Both the position numbers and the translations under genes were made by a program. The notes beneath the pieces were generated by a model. It was not told where the DNA came from and searched no databases. It saw only the letters and a program-made list of their open reading frames with translations. Below are positions 63,557-64,000 of a stretch of DNA of 64,000 bases, in pieces (position 1 is the first letter of the stretch; each line of letters begins with the position of its first letter). This DNA is from Ophiocordyceps camponoti-saundersi (nom. inval.). Taxonomy: Eukaryota; Ascomycota; Sordariomycetes; Hypocreales; Ophiocordycipitaceae. The stretch spans positions 160,342 through 224,341 of the forward strand of contig PDHQ01000037.1 of assembly GCA_003339415.1 (NCBI GenBank), given 5' to 3'.

Positions 63557-63856
63557 TATTAAAGTTTAGCCTTTATATCGTATTTAGGTTATTAACTTAA
63601 ATATTAAACTTATAAATTAGCCTTACGATTAAACGATAAAGTTACCGCTATCTAGCTTAAAGGCCCGTAGCGGAAGGATTAGAAAGAACGGAATAGAAAA
63701 GATAATTAAATAAGAAAGTAAATAAGCTCTAAAGGAAAAAGCGGTATATATAGCTATTTAGCATACTAAAGTATAGCTTCCTTAAAAGCTTATTATATAT
63801 AATTATTATTATATATAGCTTAGTAAATAAGTATCCTTTTAACTAGTTTTTTAATA
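63557..63856 (+). repeat. 3' LTR of right-end Gypsy (300 bp)
   Basis: Same length as the 5' LTR, with extra C/T and G/A changes (for example aaatattaaac for aaatgttaaac). The two LTRs therefore mutated independently after insertion. Confidence 0.9.
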
Positions 63857-63874
63857 ATTATAAGCTTTTAAAAT

Positions 63875-64000
<126 letters not shown>

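Larger units (their letters stand above)
59339..63856 (+). mobile_element. Complete Gypsy-type LTR element (4518 bp) with no visible integrase
   Basis: Two 300-bp LTRs (59339-59638 and 63557-63856) flank 3918 bp carrying gag, protease-like, RT and RNase H sequence on the plus strand. A purine tract (aaggggaagggac) lies just before the 3' LTR. RNase H ends near 63220, leaving only about 340 bp to the LTR, too little for an integrase. It is therefore truncated, or a type that depends on another integrase. Its RIP load is lower in places (63260-63480). Confidence 0.88.

Overview
This window looks like transposon-only, RIP-inactivated DNA from a filamentous ascomycete (Pezizomycotina). The sequence is very AT-rich and almost lacks the dinucleotides CA and TG, while TA is in excess and CG, CC and CT survive. 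This is the footprint of repeat-induced point mutation acting on CpA. Because ATG is itself a TG-containing word, start codons have nearly vanished, and former CAA, CAG and TGG codons have become stops. No intact gene was found. Every coding feature below is a pseudogene recognised by reading through RIP-type stops.

Layout. (1) 1-4452: 3' part of a chromodomain Gypsy element, cut by the window edge. (2) 4453-23231: a second Gypsy family, here 'C', copy P, ending in a 301-bp LTR. Inside P sits a 3608-bp non-autonomous LTR element ('A', 5730-18532). Inside A's 3' LTR are two non-LTR insertions: a 7.3-kb LINE (9022-16327) and a 1.86-kb element (16478-18338). (3) 23232-32556: an unassigned stretch, then a gag-like reading frame broken by a 479-bp SINE-like insertion, then about 5.5 kb of degenerate coding DNA I cannot name. 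(4) 32557-39865: a second copy of the LINE, inverted relative to the first. (5) 39881-44800: Copia integrase, RT and RNase H, with a 1776-bp TRIM-like element inserted in the RNase H end. (6) 46257-49925: 5' piece of family C on the plus strand, joined head-on to a minus-strand C copy (M, about 49930-57560). M contains element B (51758-55365), a full-length sister of A. (7) 59339-63856: a complete 4.5-kb Gypsy element with 300-bp LTRs. (8) 63875-64000: an ATTT microsatellite running off the window.

The nesting is supported by target-site duplications and by reciprocal empty sites. C copy M is the empty site for A, and C copy P is the empty site for B. A's 3' LTR pieces sum to 486 bp, exactly the length of its 5' LTR, and A without its insertions is 3608 bp, the same as B.

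The most unusual object is the LINE. Besides normal sense ORF1 (zinc knuckle) and ORF2 (endonuclease, RT, C-terminal zinc finger), both copies carry a long, stop-poor reading frame of unknown function on the opposite strand, converging on ORF2. A short SINE-like element shares this LINE's 3' end. All family assignments come from motif recognition by eye; no alignment or database search was run.
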